A DNA stretch of 64,000 nucleotides, taken from contig NC_068564.1 in the NCBI RefSeq assembly GCF_022201045.2, forward strand, positions 30,843,001-30,907,000. Direction: 5' to 3'. Below, piece after piece: positions 33,880 through 47,421 of the stretch. This DNA is from Citrus sinensis (Eukaryota > Streptophyta > Magnoliopsida > Sapindales > Rutaceae). Position 1 is the stretch's first letter. Each line of letters starts with the position of its first letter. The notes below the pieces were generated by a model. It worked only from the letters and a program-made list of their open reading frames with translations, made no database searches and was not told the DNA's origin. A program made the position numbers and the translations under genes.

Positions 33880-34295
33880 GGATATTATCATTCATATACC
33901 CTATAGATGCCATGTTATCAAAAATACTACAACACTTTAAGGGTATATCAATCGTCCACCCTAAATTGACAAAAGTTATCTGCCAACCACCAAACCGTTA
34001 GCTGCCGTTTGAAAGTTAACGGAATTATAGTGAATTGACGATTTTACCCTTGAAAATTATCACTCGTATACCCTTAAATTCTTTTATTATCACTTGTATA
34101 CCCTTAAATTATCACTTGTATCATATGAAAAGACCAAATTACCCCTATGGTGTCATCCTATTTAAACGGCAAGTAACAGTTTGGTGGACGACAAATACAT
34201 TTTGTCAACTTAGGGTGGACGATTGATATACCCTCAAAGTGTTGTAGTATTTTTGATAACAGAGCATCTATAGGGTATACGAATGATAATTTTCC
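33880..34295. mobile_element. 416-bp MITE with long (~100-130 bp) terminal inverted repeats, Mutator-like
   Basis: The left end (GGATATTATCATTCATATAC, then CCTATAGATGCCATGTTATC) and the complement of the right end (GGAAAATTATCATTCGTATA) match for more than 90 bp, including CAATCGTCCACCCTAA. The pairing continues weakly through the ACCAAACCGTTA region. The interior has repeated TATCACTTGTATACCCTTAA units. The flanks TTTTATTAAG and TTTCATTAAC could be a decayed 10-bp target duplication. No coding sequence. Confidence 0.75.
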
Positions 34296-37200
34296 TTTCA
34301 TTAACAAATATGTCTTCTTTCTTTAATTAATATTTCCAAGATAATTTATTTCTTTAGTAGTATTCTTATTTAAATAATAAATAATTTTTTTCTTTGGAAT
34401 TGGCTTATTCAAGGAGAATACAGTCAATATAAGAAAAAAATTAATTCTCCTACAAGAATTAATCACTACATATACGTTGAGTTCATTTATTTACGTAACA
34501 TACCATAGGTCTATTAAGAAATTATATGTTATTGGTGTTTGGTATGAGAAAAATACTCACATAGTAGATTTTTTTAATATATGAGTTTTTCACATAAATT
34601 CTTGTGTTGTGCAATTGTTTTATTTTTTTAATTTATTATTTATTTGCTTATAACATCTTGGGTGATTTTAAAAATTTCCTAACAATTTTATTATGTTTAC
34701 ACTATATATACCATAACTGAAGTGCAATTGCTTTTATTCTCCATTTATTTTCTGTTTATTATTTATTTATTTGTAAGATCTTAGCTGGGATTAAAAATTT
34801 CCTTACAATTTTATCATGTTTGCAATATATGTATCATAAGTGAAGTCCAAAAACTGGGGTTGCTATTGTTTTCAATTACTTTGGACACGGTTTTAGAATT
34901 TAGAATCAAGAATTATGCCCATAATGAGAATTTTTTTTTTCCCCTTTTTGGGGATAAAGATAAACAATCCATATGAAGAGGAGAAGCGAATGATAGGAGC
35001 AAGAAGGAACAGTACAGCGAGGCAGTCATGTGAATTGATTGGTGGATTTTATCTTTTGTAGGCAACGAGTGAGGCTGGAATTTTTGTAATCTTGTTCATC
35101 CGTGATCCTGCTTTCCCCTTCATGATGTGATTTGTCGGCCTTTCTCTCTTTCTCTTCCTCTATAACCGACCTTCTATCTCCCCTCTCTCGATCAACTGCA
35201 CCTCCTTTATCAAATAATGTACATAATTTTAGACTGTGACAACACACAAAAATGTTACAAAATGAGCCTTCAATTAGCTACATAAATATTACTATAGTTC
35301 AGTCATCCATGATTGCTAATATCTCTGTTGAGTTAATTAGTTTGCTAATATCCATGATTATTTTAGTTCAGTCATCCATGATTATTTTAGCAAAACGATG
35401 TGAAAAATAATTAGCTGTTTTCCAAACCAAACTAAGTATTTAGTAAATGCACTGGTCGCTAATAGTAGTTATTATAATCTTAGAGGTAAATTTTGTGAAG
35501 AAAAAGTTATTATTGTAAAATAAATATTGACAGTGTATGTTAAATAATATTTTTAAATAAATATAACAAAGAGATTATATAAGTTTTTGATCATATATAA
35601 GTATCAGATAAAATTAATTTAATTTTTAAACTACAACAATTAATTTTTACTAAATATTTTAATTAACGCGATATCTTGTAAGCTACGTATACGCCAACAC
35701 AAAAAGAAATAAGAAATGGGGCCGTAGTGAACATGAGAAAAAGATGAATTCAGAAGAGAATGAGCCAATAAAACTCATCAGTCTACCTCTACTCTGGAAG
35801 TCGCATTATCTGTATAAGCAGACAGGGCGCTTATTAATTGGCTTTTTGTCGTGTGCAGTGTCTGCTTAGTGTTTCATTTTATATACCAGAGGATCAAATG
35901 GCTGAGGTTTGCTCAACAGAACTAATGGCCAGGAGCAAAACTCTCTCTGGTACGATATCTCATGTGGGTTACGATCCGGTGGTCGTGGCTTGTTCAAGAT
36001 CTTGTTATTAGATAAAAGTACACCCATACCAAGATACCATGTTCAACTCTTTTTTTTCCTTTTAATAAAGAATTTGTGTAGTGCAATAATAACATATGGG
36101 CACATGGAGATATCATTTTCTTAATTATTTTTAAGTCTATCATCATCCGGATTCATGCACGCAGGCCAAATTGTAAGAAGTGATAAGATGAAGCAGGCAC
36201 GAGGCAGGTCCTTGCCTCTCCGATATTGTGCGGTTTGTCATTAGAGATCTAGTCATTTTTCAGACCAGCCAAATATGGATCCGATGCTTATACAGAAGAA
36301 TATTTGGTCATTGTGTTACACTGAAAGGCATATGGGAATGGTTTTAACTCAAGCTTCGTTCGTGATTCTAGACTCCCCCTGCCATGTCCCATCTATTTTC
36401 TATTCTCATTTGTAGAAAAAAATAATAATAATATTTTGTCATTGATAAATTATCCAAATTAATTATGTTACACATCCTTCTTTTTGTGGGATTATGATAG
36501 GGATGGCAATGAGAGCCCGTCCCACTAGAGCATGTTTTATAAATACTTGAGCTTCATCTACAAAGTCTGACTTTGATCCAAAAATTTGAGAAATATTTAC
36601 AGTAAAAAAAAAAATTGTAAAAATATTTATTATTTTAATTGAAATACACTTTTTTATGTATACTTTATCCACCCGTAACATCTATTTATAGTTTTAAATC
36701 CTATAAGCCCAACTTTTAAAGCATAATCCCACAAAAAATAAAATTTTATAAATTATAAATTTATAAAATAAAATATAAAAAATGTACAATGTACAATTAA
36801 GACATTTTAACCCCTAAGCGCGTGGTTAGGTTGATTGCAGTGCAGCTGCAGCCTCTACCAAAACCTGAGTTTAATTTTTAGGGGTGATAAGAGGGTAAAA
36901 ACTTATATTTGAGCTTGCTCACCCCCCTTACCTTAAAAAAAAAATCCAGACATTTTAATTTGGTCTGAAAAAAGTCCAACTCATATATTTTGAGATTATC
37001 ATTGAAAATAATTTTTTTTTTTTGGAGGATTCTTGCCTCATTAATTAGAGACCCACACTTTGCTTTGAATAATAAAAAATTACAAATCATTACAATTATA
37101 TACATAGGATATAGCTGGGAGTCGAAGCTTAACAAATTAAGGTGAAATATACTGGTGCTTATAAATAGCGAATCCATTCTCCCATAACCGAACAAACATA

Positions 37201-37387
37201 TATTACCACTCGAGCATTGAATGACAAAAATGGATAATTAGGAAGGGAGGATAACATTACAAAGGCGACTCTTTATCTCTTAATATTGAAATATGAACCA
37301 TCAAATCAAGTAAATAGAAGGGTTATTTTCTTTTCTTTTTTAAAATTATCATAGTACAATTTACTGAATAAAACTTCAGCGACTTAA
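34296..37387. other. AT-rich spacer, no confident gene
   Basis: Only short chance frames. 35610-35665 resembles part of the MITE at 31245 in reverse. No RNA gene or conserved protein fragment was recognised. Confidence 0.5.
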
Positions 37388-38174
37388 GGTTATGTTTGAG
37401 GGTTAGGATTAAGTGTGGGATTAGATTAGTTTTAGGATTAAATATTCTATTGTATGTTTGGCAACTTTGCTTGGATTGAATTAGTAGTGACTAAATTTAA
37501 ATTCAGTCCTTAATTCATGGGATTAACAATTCCAATTTATAAGCGGGTTTAGATGAGATTAGAATAAGAGAAAAAAAAATTATTCATTTACAAATTTCTT
37601 TCATATATAACACCATTTTTATATTTATTATTTAAAAATTAATTAATTAATTATTTTATTCATGATTTACTTGATATTTATTTTTTAGTTTGCTTTATAG
37701 TCTAATTAAATTGGTACTTTTACTCCAATAAAATTAACTATTTAATAATTTATTACAATAATTGATTGTATTAGATTTAATAATCACTATTGTAATATTA
37801 AAAATAATCATGAAAAGTAATAATACAAGTAATTAATTGATTATATATATATATATATTATTTGCTAATTTTTTGATAAAATAAAATATATCTAAAATAT
37901 CTGATAAAAATAAATTAAACAATTAAATAGGTTTATTAATTTATTATAATTATGACTATCCAATAACTAATTTACTATACATTTAATGTTCTTATTAAAT
38001 ACCTTTAAATTAATTTTAATTATTACTCTTAAATATTCATAAATACTTTTTGTAATTAAATATAATTTAATATTGTCTAATCCGATATTATACTAAACAT
38101 AATATAATATTGTATAATTTAACTTAATCCAATCTAAACTAATTTAGTCCAATCTAATATGCCAAAGCACAGCC
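37388..38174. mobile_element. Probable Tourist-like (PIF/Harbinger) non-autonomous element
   Basis: The left end GGTTATGTTTGAGGG and the complement of the right end GGCTGTGCTTTGGC form short inverted ends of the GG...TGTTTGG kind known from Tourist elements. Subterminal regions also match in inverse orientation (TTAGATTAGTTTTAGGATTAA versus AATTAGTTTAGATTGGATTAA). TAA flanks both ends, the expected 3-bp target duplication. The ~790-bp interior is AT-rich and non-coding. Confidence 0.55.
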
Positions 38175-39199
38175 TAAGAGTCTAATAATTCATTGAACGA
38201 TTGCACAGATTTAGTCCATCAGAGCTCTATTTACTCGTCATAGATTGATTGATGGTATAAACTGGATTTGTCGAGTATGGTTGAAAAAATTCTCGGTTGT
38301 TTGTGGGTATTAATTGAACTCGAGCAAGCTTGCAATCGGGCTAAGAATTACATGACCAGCGATCCAGCCCACAAGTCAACAGACTTGAACGAAATCGAAG
38401 CCTCTCCTCAGATTTGCGGGCAGCCCAGAGGGTAGGCCTTTTGATACCCCTTAAAATTCCTCATGAAATCCCTTTTCAATTGAAATTATCAAAATAACCA
38501 AAGCTATATTAAATTATCAAAATCCCTTTGAATGAATTGTTCTTTCAATTTTTTTTTACACCAATCACATTTCATAAATTAGATTTATATTTTGAAATTT
38601 AATTGATTTTTTTTAGAAATTTGTAAGAGTAAATAAATTAAAATCTTAAGATTTTTATGTATTTAAAAATAAAAATTCAAAAGAAATATTCTTTTTAGAG
38701 AGAAATTTTACTGCAAGACGGTTAATATTTTATAACTCAAACAAGGAGTATTTCAAGAAATAAAATTTAAAAGGGGTGTTGTAAAAATTTAGAAGGGTGT
38801 TAAAAGCTACACTCTAGCCCATATCCCTTATGCTTTCTTGTTTATGCAATGGACCATTTGGTTCGATCGAAACTAGATTCAATTCCTCCAATTAGTTAAA
38901 CGAATCCACGTGTCACTCTCCTCAAAGCCCACCTTCTTTCTTCCCGCCAAATCCGGATCTTCGAAAACGACAACTTCCTCGAACTAGAATGTCAGCAAAC
39001 AAGTACAAGCAAGCATGCAGAAGTTCTAAAATTCCCGAGTCCCGATATGCCTCTGCCTTTCCCATCTGAATAAACAAATGAAAGGGGAGGGGCAAGGCAA
39101 AGAATGTCGAAATTATCCCCCCCAAATAACAAACCCTAATAAGTAATGAAATCGATCGATCAATCAATCAATTGAGAACTTTTTTTTTTTTTTAATATA
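38175..39199. other. Spacer and VAMP711 promoter region
   Basis: No gene seen in the left part. The last ~200 bp lead into the VAMP gene and contain a run of GATC/AATC repeats (39150-39170) and a long poly-T tract just before the ATG. Confidence 0.5.
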
Positions 39200-40642
39200 A
39201 TGGGGATATTATATGGGATGGTGGCAAGAGGGAATGTGGTATTGGCGGAGTTTAGTGCGGCGCAAACAAATGGAAATGCAATAGCGAGACAAGTAATCGA
39301 TAAATTGCCGCAGGGAATTAGTGATCGTATTTTATCTTATTCTCATGATCACTACATTTTTCACGTCAAACGAACCGATAATCTCACCGTTCTTTGCATG
39401 GCTGATGATTCCTTTGGATGTAGGCTTTTTGTTTTTTTTTTTGTTTGTCCGCTTAATTTATTAATTAAACCTTGTACATTGTTCTTTTAATGCATTTTGA
39501 TTGAATGAAGCCTGCTTGTCACTTGACACGACGCATAATATGTTTGATTGGGCAGTTGCATTAAGTTTTATTTGACCATAATGTGTTATATTTCTGTTCT
39601 TCCATGGTATCTAGAGACTCGACATGTAGTGGCACCACAAAATTAAGCCTTGATGTAGATTTAATGTGTCACGATGTTTTCATCAGGCAGTAATAATTTC
39701 CATGGATCTTCGTAGGAGTAAATTAGAGGGAGTTTAATTCAAGAATATTTGTTTTGAAATTAATTTCTATAGGTCAGTAGGTGAAGTTCCATAGATGATG
39801 ATCATAATTGGCTAATTAACTTTTGTATTAACTTAGCTAATATGAGTATTCACCGGTGATCATTACGTGGTCTGAGCTGGTCATTACCAGCTAAATGACT
39901 CACATTGTATAAGGAGAAAGTTTCTTTGATGGACTAAGCTAGTTCTTGGAGTTGGAGATTGCTTTTTTATTTTGAATAATTATTTCATACATACAATCGT
40001 TTAAACTTTGTGCAGGGAGAATCCCTTTTGCATTTCTTGAAGATATCCATCAAAGGTTCGTGAGAACTTACGGCCGCTCTATTCATTCAGCGGCTGCTTA
40101 TGCGATGAACGATGAATTTTCACGGATTCTGAGCAAGCAGATGGACCACTACTCAAATGATCCGAATGCGGACAGGCTAAACCGTTTGAAAGGTGAAATG
40201 AGTCATGTAAGTTGTGTATAATAATATATCCATTATCTCGGCCTTAGTTAACAGATTATTTAATTAATCTTGTTATTCCAACAGGTTAGGAGCGTAATGA
40301 TAGACAATATTGAGAAGATCGTGGAGAGGGGCGATCGCTTGAATCTGCTCGTTGATAAAACAGCCACACTGCATAGAAATACAGTTCGATTCAAAAGGCA
40401 GGCACGCAGATACAAAAGTTCAGTGTGCTGGGGGAATTGCAAGCTTGCGTATGTGGTCAACTAAATCATTTGATAATAAGTTTAATTATTCATGTGTATA
40501 ATATGAGATAGGAGTACAATCTTAACTTCTTTCTGTATTAATTGCAATTTGCAGGTCTGGTTTAGTATGTCTAATCTTGATAATCATCTATGTTACGCTT
40601 GCATTTTATTGCCGTGATCCTCTGTGGCGTTACTGCTTCTAG
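39200..40642 (+). CDS. VAMP711: VAMP71-type longin R-SNARE (VAMP711-like)
   Basis: Four exons (39200-39419, 40016-40206, 40285-40448, 40555-40642) with GT-AG introns give 220 residues. The N-terminal longin domain (about 1-110) starts MGILYGMVARGNVVLAEFSA and includes RIPFAFLEDIHQRFVRTYGR. The R-SNARE motif (about 125-185) has the zero-layer arginine at R152 in KIVERGDRLNLL. A single tail anchor (about 192-211, GLVCLILIIIYVTLAFY) ends the protein. VAMP71 proteins sit on the tonoplast and late endosome and drive membrane fusion to the vacuole; VAMP711 also binds and restrains plasma-membrane H+-ATPase under drought in Arabidopsis. Residue 74 is Trp at exon junction 1 where Arabidopsis VAMP711 and VAMP713, as I recall them, have Arg. 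The SNARE core is intact. Confidence 0.93.
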
Positions 40643-42255
40643 TGAAATTGGCAGGAGCAGCTCATCTCTTGTTCTTTTAATGACTAACTGTAAATTCGTT
40701 TCCATTGTAGTGGTGCAATTTTGCTGAGCAGAGTTGTAGAGGTTGAATATATGGAATGTACATGTTGGACTGAAGCTGTGCAAATCAATTTCAGAATTTG
40801 TTGATTTATTAGAGGAATAATTTGTTTCAATAGTAATTTTTTTTCTCTTTTCTCCGAATTAATTATAATTAAGTTTTCCCTTCTAAAAAGGTGATGTCAT
40901 TAGGGTTTGAATACCCAGATTTTCTTCAAATTAAGGGTTAAAAAAAAAAAAAGTCACTATCGGAATACATTTTGAGAGCTTCTTGATACTGCTCTCATAA
41001 GCATTTACAAATAATATCAAGTTTATTTTATCGTTTTACCTATTTTATGTTGATTTGCTTAAATAGATACAAATATTTCGTTACATTTTTTGAAATAAAA
41101 AACCTTATACATCATTGTGAAAAATATCAAGTTCAAATATTAGTTTTCTTCTAAAATAATCCGTTGTTATCAGCTAGTTATTAACAATTATCCGTCAATT
41201 CTACATTATTTTTTTAATGAATAATTCTCATTAAAACAGAAAATAATCAAAGATAACAACGTAATAACTGCAGAAACTCCTTTAGTAATGCAAAAGAACT
41301 GCAGTTTATAAGTGGAAAATTTAGGTGCTTAATTACAATATTAGTTTGATTGCACATCATTAATGTATAAATAAATCAGAAAAAGACCAATTGCAAAAGT
41401 ATTAGCAGCCCTCCTACCAGCTTTCACCGTTGTCGACTTTCGATAACCACCATTGATGCCACATCTCAAGAGTCTTGTTCTAAATAACGTTTAGAACCTT
41501 CCATTGCTATCATTTTACTACAAAAATTACAAATAAGAAATTAATCACTGGTAATATCTGTACGATTATGTAGATACTGTAAAGAAAATTCCAAATTTCG
41601 AGGGGTACCAATGATAATATGATCCAAAACACTATGTTACGGGGGGTTTGTACGTGGTAGCTGACGGTGAAGAATGGGATTTGCCCGTTTTATTTTGAAG
41701 TCTTTAACACAAATTGATGTTACGTAATATAAATAAGAAGATGTATCGTAAATCATTAACGTACAAAATTGAAAAATGAAAAACTAAAAAAGAAAAAAAA
41801 TAGAAAAAGAAAAATGAATTCAAATAAACTTGTCCGCACAGTAGTGCCGCCCACTCACGTGACGGTCCATGCCGGCAACGCTCTTATGCCCTTTCTGGTC
41901 TTAATGCTGACAGCTGGCAGTAGGCTGACAGAGACAAACACGCACTCTTCAATAGACAAAATTTTTATTTTGATTTCAAGCTTCTCTACTCCACTCTTGA
42001 TTCGCTCTCAGATTGCCGGTTCTCTATTCCGAATTTCAGTTCCTGTTGAAAGTCGTTCGATTTTGGTTATGACGGAATTGATTTTCTATTTTGATCACAA
42101 GTAATTGAAAATTATTGCCTTATCTTTAACTGCATAGTATTGCTTGCTTACCTGGGCTTTGATTGATTTTTGTTCTCTTGGCTCGCAGATTTCTTTGTCG
42201 GAATCGGAATGCTGAGTATCACTTTTGTTGGCGCATGGTTTGTTGTTTGAATTAA
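40643..42255. other. Spacer and leader of the SPOC-domain gene
   Basis: 40643-41700 is the VAMP 3' flank and spacer. ATATAAATAAG near 41727 could be a TATA box for the next gene. A leader intron is predicted from 42101 (CACAA/GTAATT) to 42188 (TTGGCTCGCAG), 67 bp before the ATG at 42256. No other gene. Confidence 0.5.
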
Positions 42256-45200
42256 ATGGCGCGAGAAGCGACAGAGCTTGTGAACTATCTTGAATTTGAT
42301 CATCGATCAACAGGAAAGAGAAAACGAGCTGCCGTTGAACAACAGCAACCTGTTTCTGTTGCGGCAGCCTCTTTGGAACCTCGTGCTTGCATTGAGCGCT
42401 CTGAAAATGAAATATCAAGCAAGCGAGCTCCTGCGGCCGCTGAAAAGCTCTGGGATGGGTCCCTCCAACTGAGTTCTTCTGTGCACGTGTCTGCTGTTGC
42501 CTTCTTTAAAAGGTTTATTCAGTCACTTCTCAAATTCGATTCCATTATGAATGTTTTGCTTTTAACTTCAATTTCGATATCCGTGCTTGCGTTTCACTGG
42601 CCATCTTTCTTTGTGAAGATAAGTTATCTTTTCGCATTGATATAGTTAGTTCATTTGATAACAGTATTCTCTCATGTCTTGCGTTATAAATAAGCACAAT
42701 CACCCAATGAGTTAATGAAGATGGGCATGCATCGCTATTTCTTTTCATATTAATGATGTGATGACTGATTATTGTGACACAATCCCACTGAACTTATAAA
42801 TTCTCGGACCATATGATTGAAGAATTAGCGACACATCCATCCTAGGAAATGTCCTTAGAAAGAAATGAACCACTTTTAAGTATATAATATTCATGACATT
42901 TCTGATTTAGAGAATCAATATGATGAAGACTCATGCCTTCAGCATAGATATTGAAGGTATAGGTTGATCTTCACAACCAAAAAAATACCATAACATGGAC
43001 TACAAAAGAATTTGCGTGTCTACATTTGTCATTAACAATGGTAATAGGAGTCCTTCGTAAATGCATATATGTATTATGGATATAATCAAGGATCTCCCTG
43101 GCTATTGGATGAGAATGCAGGACCTGGTAACATCTGGGGCATTTTCAACACTTATTGTGTCGGAGGACCAGTTTGATCTTGTACAAGTAGAGAATTTAAC
43201 TTAGTTACAAGAAGAAGTGTGGGAAAGGGGGGCCCCTGACACAGTATGCCTGAAAATAGCAGCAAATAAAACTGAACAAGAAGGAAAATTCTCACGATAT
43301 CACCCAAGTTGCATAACTAAATGCAAAACAGACCCATCCCTGTTCCCATACATGGGTTTCATGAACTTTCCTAATGAATATAATGGAGCCACCAACAGAA
43401 ACACCTAAAATCAATTGTCTCAGTAATTTTGTATTGAAAAGATACTTTTAACATTTTCTTCCTTTCCAATTGTGAGAATGATTGCAGACACAAACTAAAA
43501 TAATCCGATATTCCGAAACAAAAGTTTCTGAAAGGAGCTTTTTGGTACTAAACCTATGAGGCAGACTTGAATGAATGTTTACAAATTCTTCATAAACTTA
43601 TAAAAGAGAAGTTAGACCCAAACTGTAAATTGATATCATTTATGAAGAAGTGATGAGAAAAGAAAGACTATCGAATTTATTAACACATAAATCAAGCAGA
43701 GGATGCTACTCTGTGTCAGAATGCAAGATCAGAATGTAGCTTTCAAAGGAGGACCAGGGATGAAAGCAAGTTACTTAACTCAATAAATGAGGTCAGACAG
43801 TGGAACTTTCGGTTGTAGTTTCATTTCATGCTAATTGTTCAACTTCCACCTGAGTATGATAGAGTGACTCCTAATGATCCTATAGATCTCTAGTATCCTA
43901 TTAATAATCTTTCCTTTTAAATCATTTTTTCAGGTTAACAAGATAACATTTGGGAGCCAACCTCTTATTCTTGTACCAGTCACATCAATTGAAGTTTTGA
44001 TACAAATTTTATCAATCAAAGTGATTCTACCTAGTTCATAGATATTTTTCACCTATGCACGTTTCAGACATGGTTCACAAAGTTCTAAGATATTTACATG
44101 TTATGCATGAAGGTTTGAGTAGCTTATTTATTATTATTATTTTTTAAAATTTTGTTGACCGTGTTTCTTTTTTCTTTTTTCTTTTTTCTTTTTTCTTTTT
44201 TCCTCCTTTTCTTCTGTAGTGGTGAGAAGATGTTCGATGTCCAGTGGTCCGACATTGCAGAAGTCAAAGGAAAAGTTAGATTAGATGCCTTTGAAAAATA
44301 TATTCAAGATCTTTCTCGCTCAAGAAACAGAAGATTGATGGTAAGATATGATTTGTTCCACATTTTCTTTAACTAGGCAGTTCAGGTATGTATATAGCAC
44401 TTGTTCTTTTGTTTTTTTGGCTTAAGAATCTAGGTTTCCTGTTGATACAACTATCATTGAACAAATATGAAGAGTCTTTCAAGGATGAAACCATTTAAAC
44501 AAATGAATGCTATCTGGCGATGCTGAAGCATTGGAATATTTTATTTTTTCAATTAATGAATATTTAATATATGGCTTGTATCTTGAAAAAAATTCAACTG
44601 TAACGCTTCTTTTCTTTTGTATTCTCTACTTATCTAGTTAATTTTCCTGTGTGACTGCATCACGGCTTATCTTGGTCCTGTTACTCTTTTATATGATGAT
44701 ATTTTCAATCTGCTTGATGCATGGAAACCTCAGATCCTTAAATTCTATGATTTCTCAAGTTTGTTTATAATGTGAAGGAGCTGTTTCTTCAATAGGAGAG
44801 CTAGGGTTCTCAAGAAAAACTAACCACAAAGACAAAGAAAGGAGAATATTAATGATTATAAGATAGCATATATAATGTGAGACAAAACCACCTGAAATAC
44901 AGACTGAACAAATGATTAAAATTTGGTATATTGCGCATGGAAACGACTTAATCCATATCTGTGGTGGCTTAGTATACTAATCATGTTTCCTTTTAAAAAG
45001 ATTTTGGGCACATCTCATCTAACGATGTCACACATGATTGGCAAGCTACTGGTGCTTAGTAGCCAGCAATGATGTCTGGATATGGCATATCTCCTATTGC
45101 AATTATCGTCCAAAATATCATTCTGATTTAAGTTATTAAGGAAAATGATGATTGAAAAAACAATGAAAATGCATCCAAGGGGGGACCAGATTATGGAGAA

Positions 45201-47421
45201 GTACATTAGGAAGGTTGAAAACAAAATCCTTAACTAGGTCTCAAGTGCTTGGAAAGTTTTCATAAATGATATTATTGTACTTGTGCACCGCAACAGACAG
45301 CTATTGTGGGCTAAGGATTCTCAGAAAGGTGATGACTGATGGCTGATGAGTGCACCAAAAAACTATGTATGATAGAAAAAAGTGTTCTTAATGCAACTAA
45401 ATGCATTCATGTTCTAATATAAAAAAGGCTTGCTGAGCAATAAATCATACCCTACATACACAAGGTGTGTGTATATATATATCGAAAGCTTTTACTTACT
45501 AGTCATGCATAATATATATAAGAATATAGATTATTCAACAATACACATATGTAGTGGGAACACATATACATGTTTGTCTACATCTATCTTCAGGTAGTCT
45601 CACTGTGCTGGAAAGAAGGCTCTTCAAAATCTGGACTGGTAGGCATGCAAAAGGTGAGTACATCATAATGGAAGAAAAAGTTGAATAAGGTCATCATGTG
45701 ATAGGAGTTCATCTTGAGTTTACTGATCAATGAGATTCATGTTTTTCTTGTGATCCTGATTTACAGGTTGCAGAAAGCTACAAAGAATGGGAGAGAGTTG
45801 GGTTTGTGAAACTGTCACCAGGAGTTGATCTCTACGTTTGTACTCGCAGTGACGCCATAATCACAATACTGGCAAAACATGGGTTCTTCAAGGGCATGGC
45901 TGCTATACTAGACTACAAAGATTCATTGATCGGTTGTGTTGTGAGGAGAAAATTGCAAGCATCTACTAGTTCTGCCACAAAGAAACTTTACTGCAAAAAT
46001 TGTTCCCTGTCTGAGAAGCCTTTGAACTCCTCCTTTGGCTCTTCCAATCATAAGTCTGTGGAAAAAGATTCATCCAGGGAACAGCCAATCCAGAAATCCA
46101 TTCGAATTGCACGAGAAAAAGAGAGCAGCACTCTTGAGAGTACAGGAAACTGGGGAAATGAAGTCAAGCATCTAAAGACTGGTGAGTCCAACTTGGATTG
46201 CATAATTTGTCTGCCAATACTAATTTCTCACTGACATCTTCAGTTCTGAGACCTGAAATATTTTTGGATTTCAATTGTGTCACAGACTGTACCTCTCTCA
46301 AAGGTTCTATGTCACAGTCATCTGAAGTTGAAGCACCTCCTATACACAAGTCAAGCATGGAGAGAACCAAACTGAGTTTGGTTGCTCAAGAACCTGTCTT
46401 GTCTCTCCCATCTGATGTCACAAAGCAACCAACATCTACTCTTGAGGACCTTCCTGAATTTGACTTTGGAACTGGCTGTGGTATATTTCTAACTCCTAAG
46501 AGTGTTCATGCTGCTACAGTTGACACAAAACTTTTGACTCAAGGATCAAAGAAAATGGATGGGTTAATGCACCCAACCGCGCCAACTTCACAGTCACCGT
46601 CAACTTTCAACCAGAGATCGGAAATTTTAAATCCTATAATGTTTCAATTGAATGAGATCCAGAGAATGCCTTTTCTGAAGAAAGTTAATGAACATGGAGA
46701 ACCACAAACTGCCCAAAGCAGAGGCATCAGGATGCCAGTCACTGCTACTGCAGTTAACTCGAAGAATCTTTTCAAAGATGATGACATGCATGAATGGCGG
46801 CCACAAAAATTTGAGATTTCCAAGCTGTCAGTACCGCAGGTAACTTCTCCATCCGTAAATTCCAGCCCCTTGGAAGTACCCAACCCAATGATAAGGCATT
46901 TTTCTTTTATCCCGCCCATAACATCTCCAACCATGACTTCCGTTCCCTTGAAAGCACCCAACTCAACGTTAAGAAGTTATTCTTTAAGCCTTCCAAGGCC
47001 CTCGCCGCCGATAATTCATCCATCCATAACTTTCGGACCTTTGAAAGTATCCAACTCAACGTTAAGTTTTTCTTTAAGCCATCCGAGGCCCTCGCTGGCT
47101 GTGCTGCCGTTAATTTCTCCATCCATAACTTCCTACCCCTTGAAAGTACCCAACTCAAGCTCAAGAAGTTTTTCTCTTAGCCATCCGGTAGTTGCTTATC
47201 CCGACTGTTTTAACCATGCATTCCCTCGTGCAAATTATTACCCCATGGACACTACAGTCAGGGTGGTGCCACAGAGGCTGCCAGAAGGATATGCACAAAT
47301 AGTGCCAGGTTCTTCAATGGTAATCAGTAGCAGCGCAAACCCACAATTCGGGCCACCTCCCAACTCATTGGCTGTCAAACTTCCTGTAAATCCAGTAGGA
47401 TTGGGAGGCTGTAGGCCATGA
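42256..47421 (+). CDS. SPOC-domain protein, plant nuclear family
   Basis: Five coding exons: 42256-42512, 44220-44340, 45594-45653, 45767-46181 and 46244-47421. All are GT-AG and in frame, giving 676 residues. A basic stretch (GKRKRAA, about 20-26) may be a nuclear signal. The SPOC domain spans about 64-195: LWDGSLQLSSSVHVSAVAFF, VKGKVRLDAFEKYI, VVSLCWKEGSSKSGLVGM, GVDLYVCTRSDAIITILAKH. SPOC domains bind phosphorylated partners such as the RNA polymerase II tail in Spen, PHF3 and DIDO proteins. Plant relatives pair it with TFIIS-like or RNA-binding domains, but none is visible here. The C-terminal half is low complexity, Ser/Pro-rich, with four ~30-residue repeats. Intron 1 is 1.7 kb. The exact function is unknown; a role in transcription or RNA processing is inferred from the domain. 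Confidence 0.82.
46836..47190 (+). repeat. In-frame ~90-bp tandem repeat in the SPOC protein tail
   Basis: Four diverged units each encode a pattern like P(S/T)-(V/I/M)-x-S-x-PL-(K/E)-V-x-NS-x-x-R-x-FSLS-x-P. The units begin at SPSVNSSPLEVPN, SPTMTSVPLKAPN, HPSITFGPLKVSN and SPSITSYPLKVPN. Lengths remain multiples of three. Likely an unstructured Ser/Pro tail. Confidence 0.8.
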
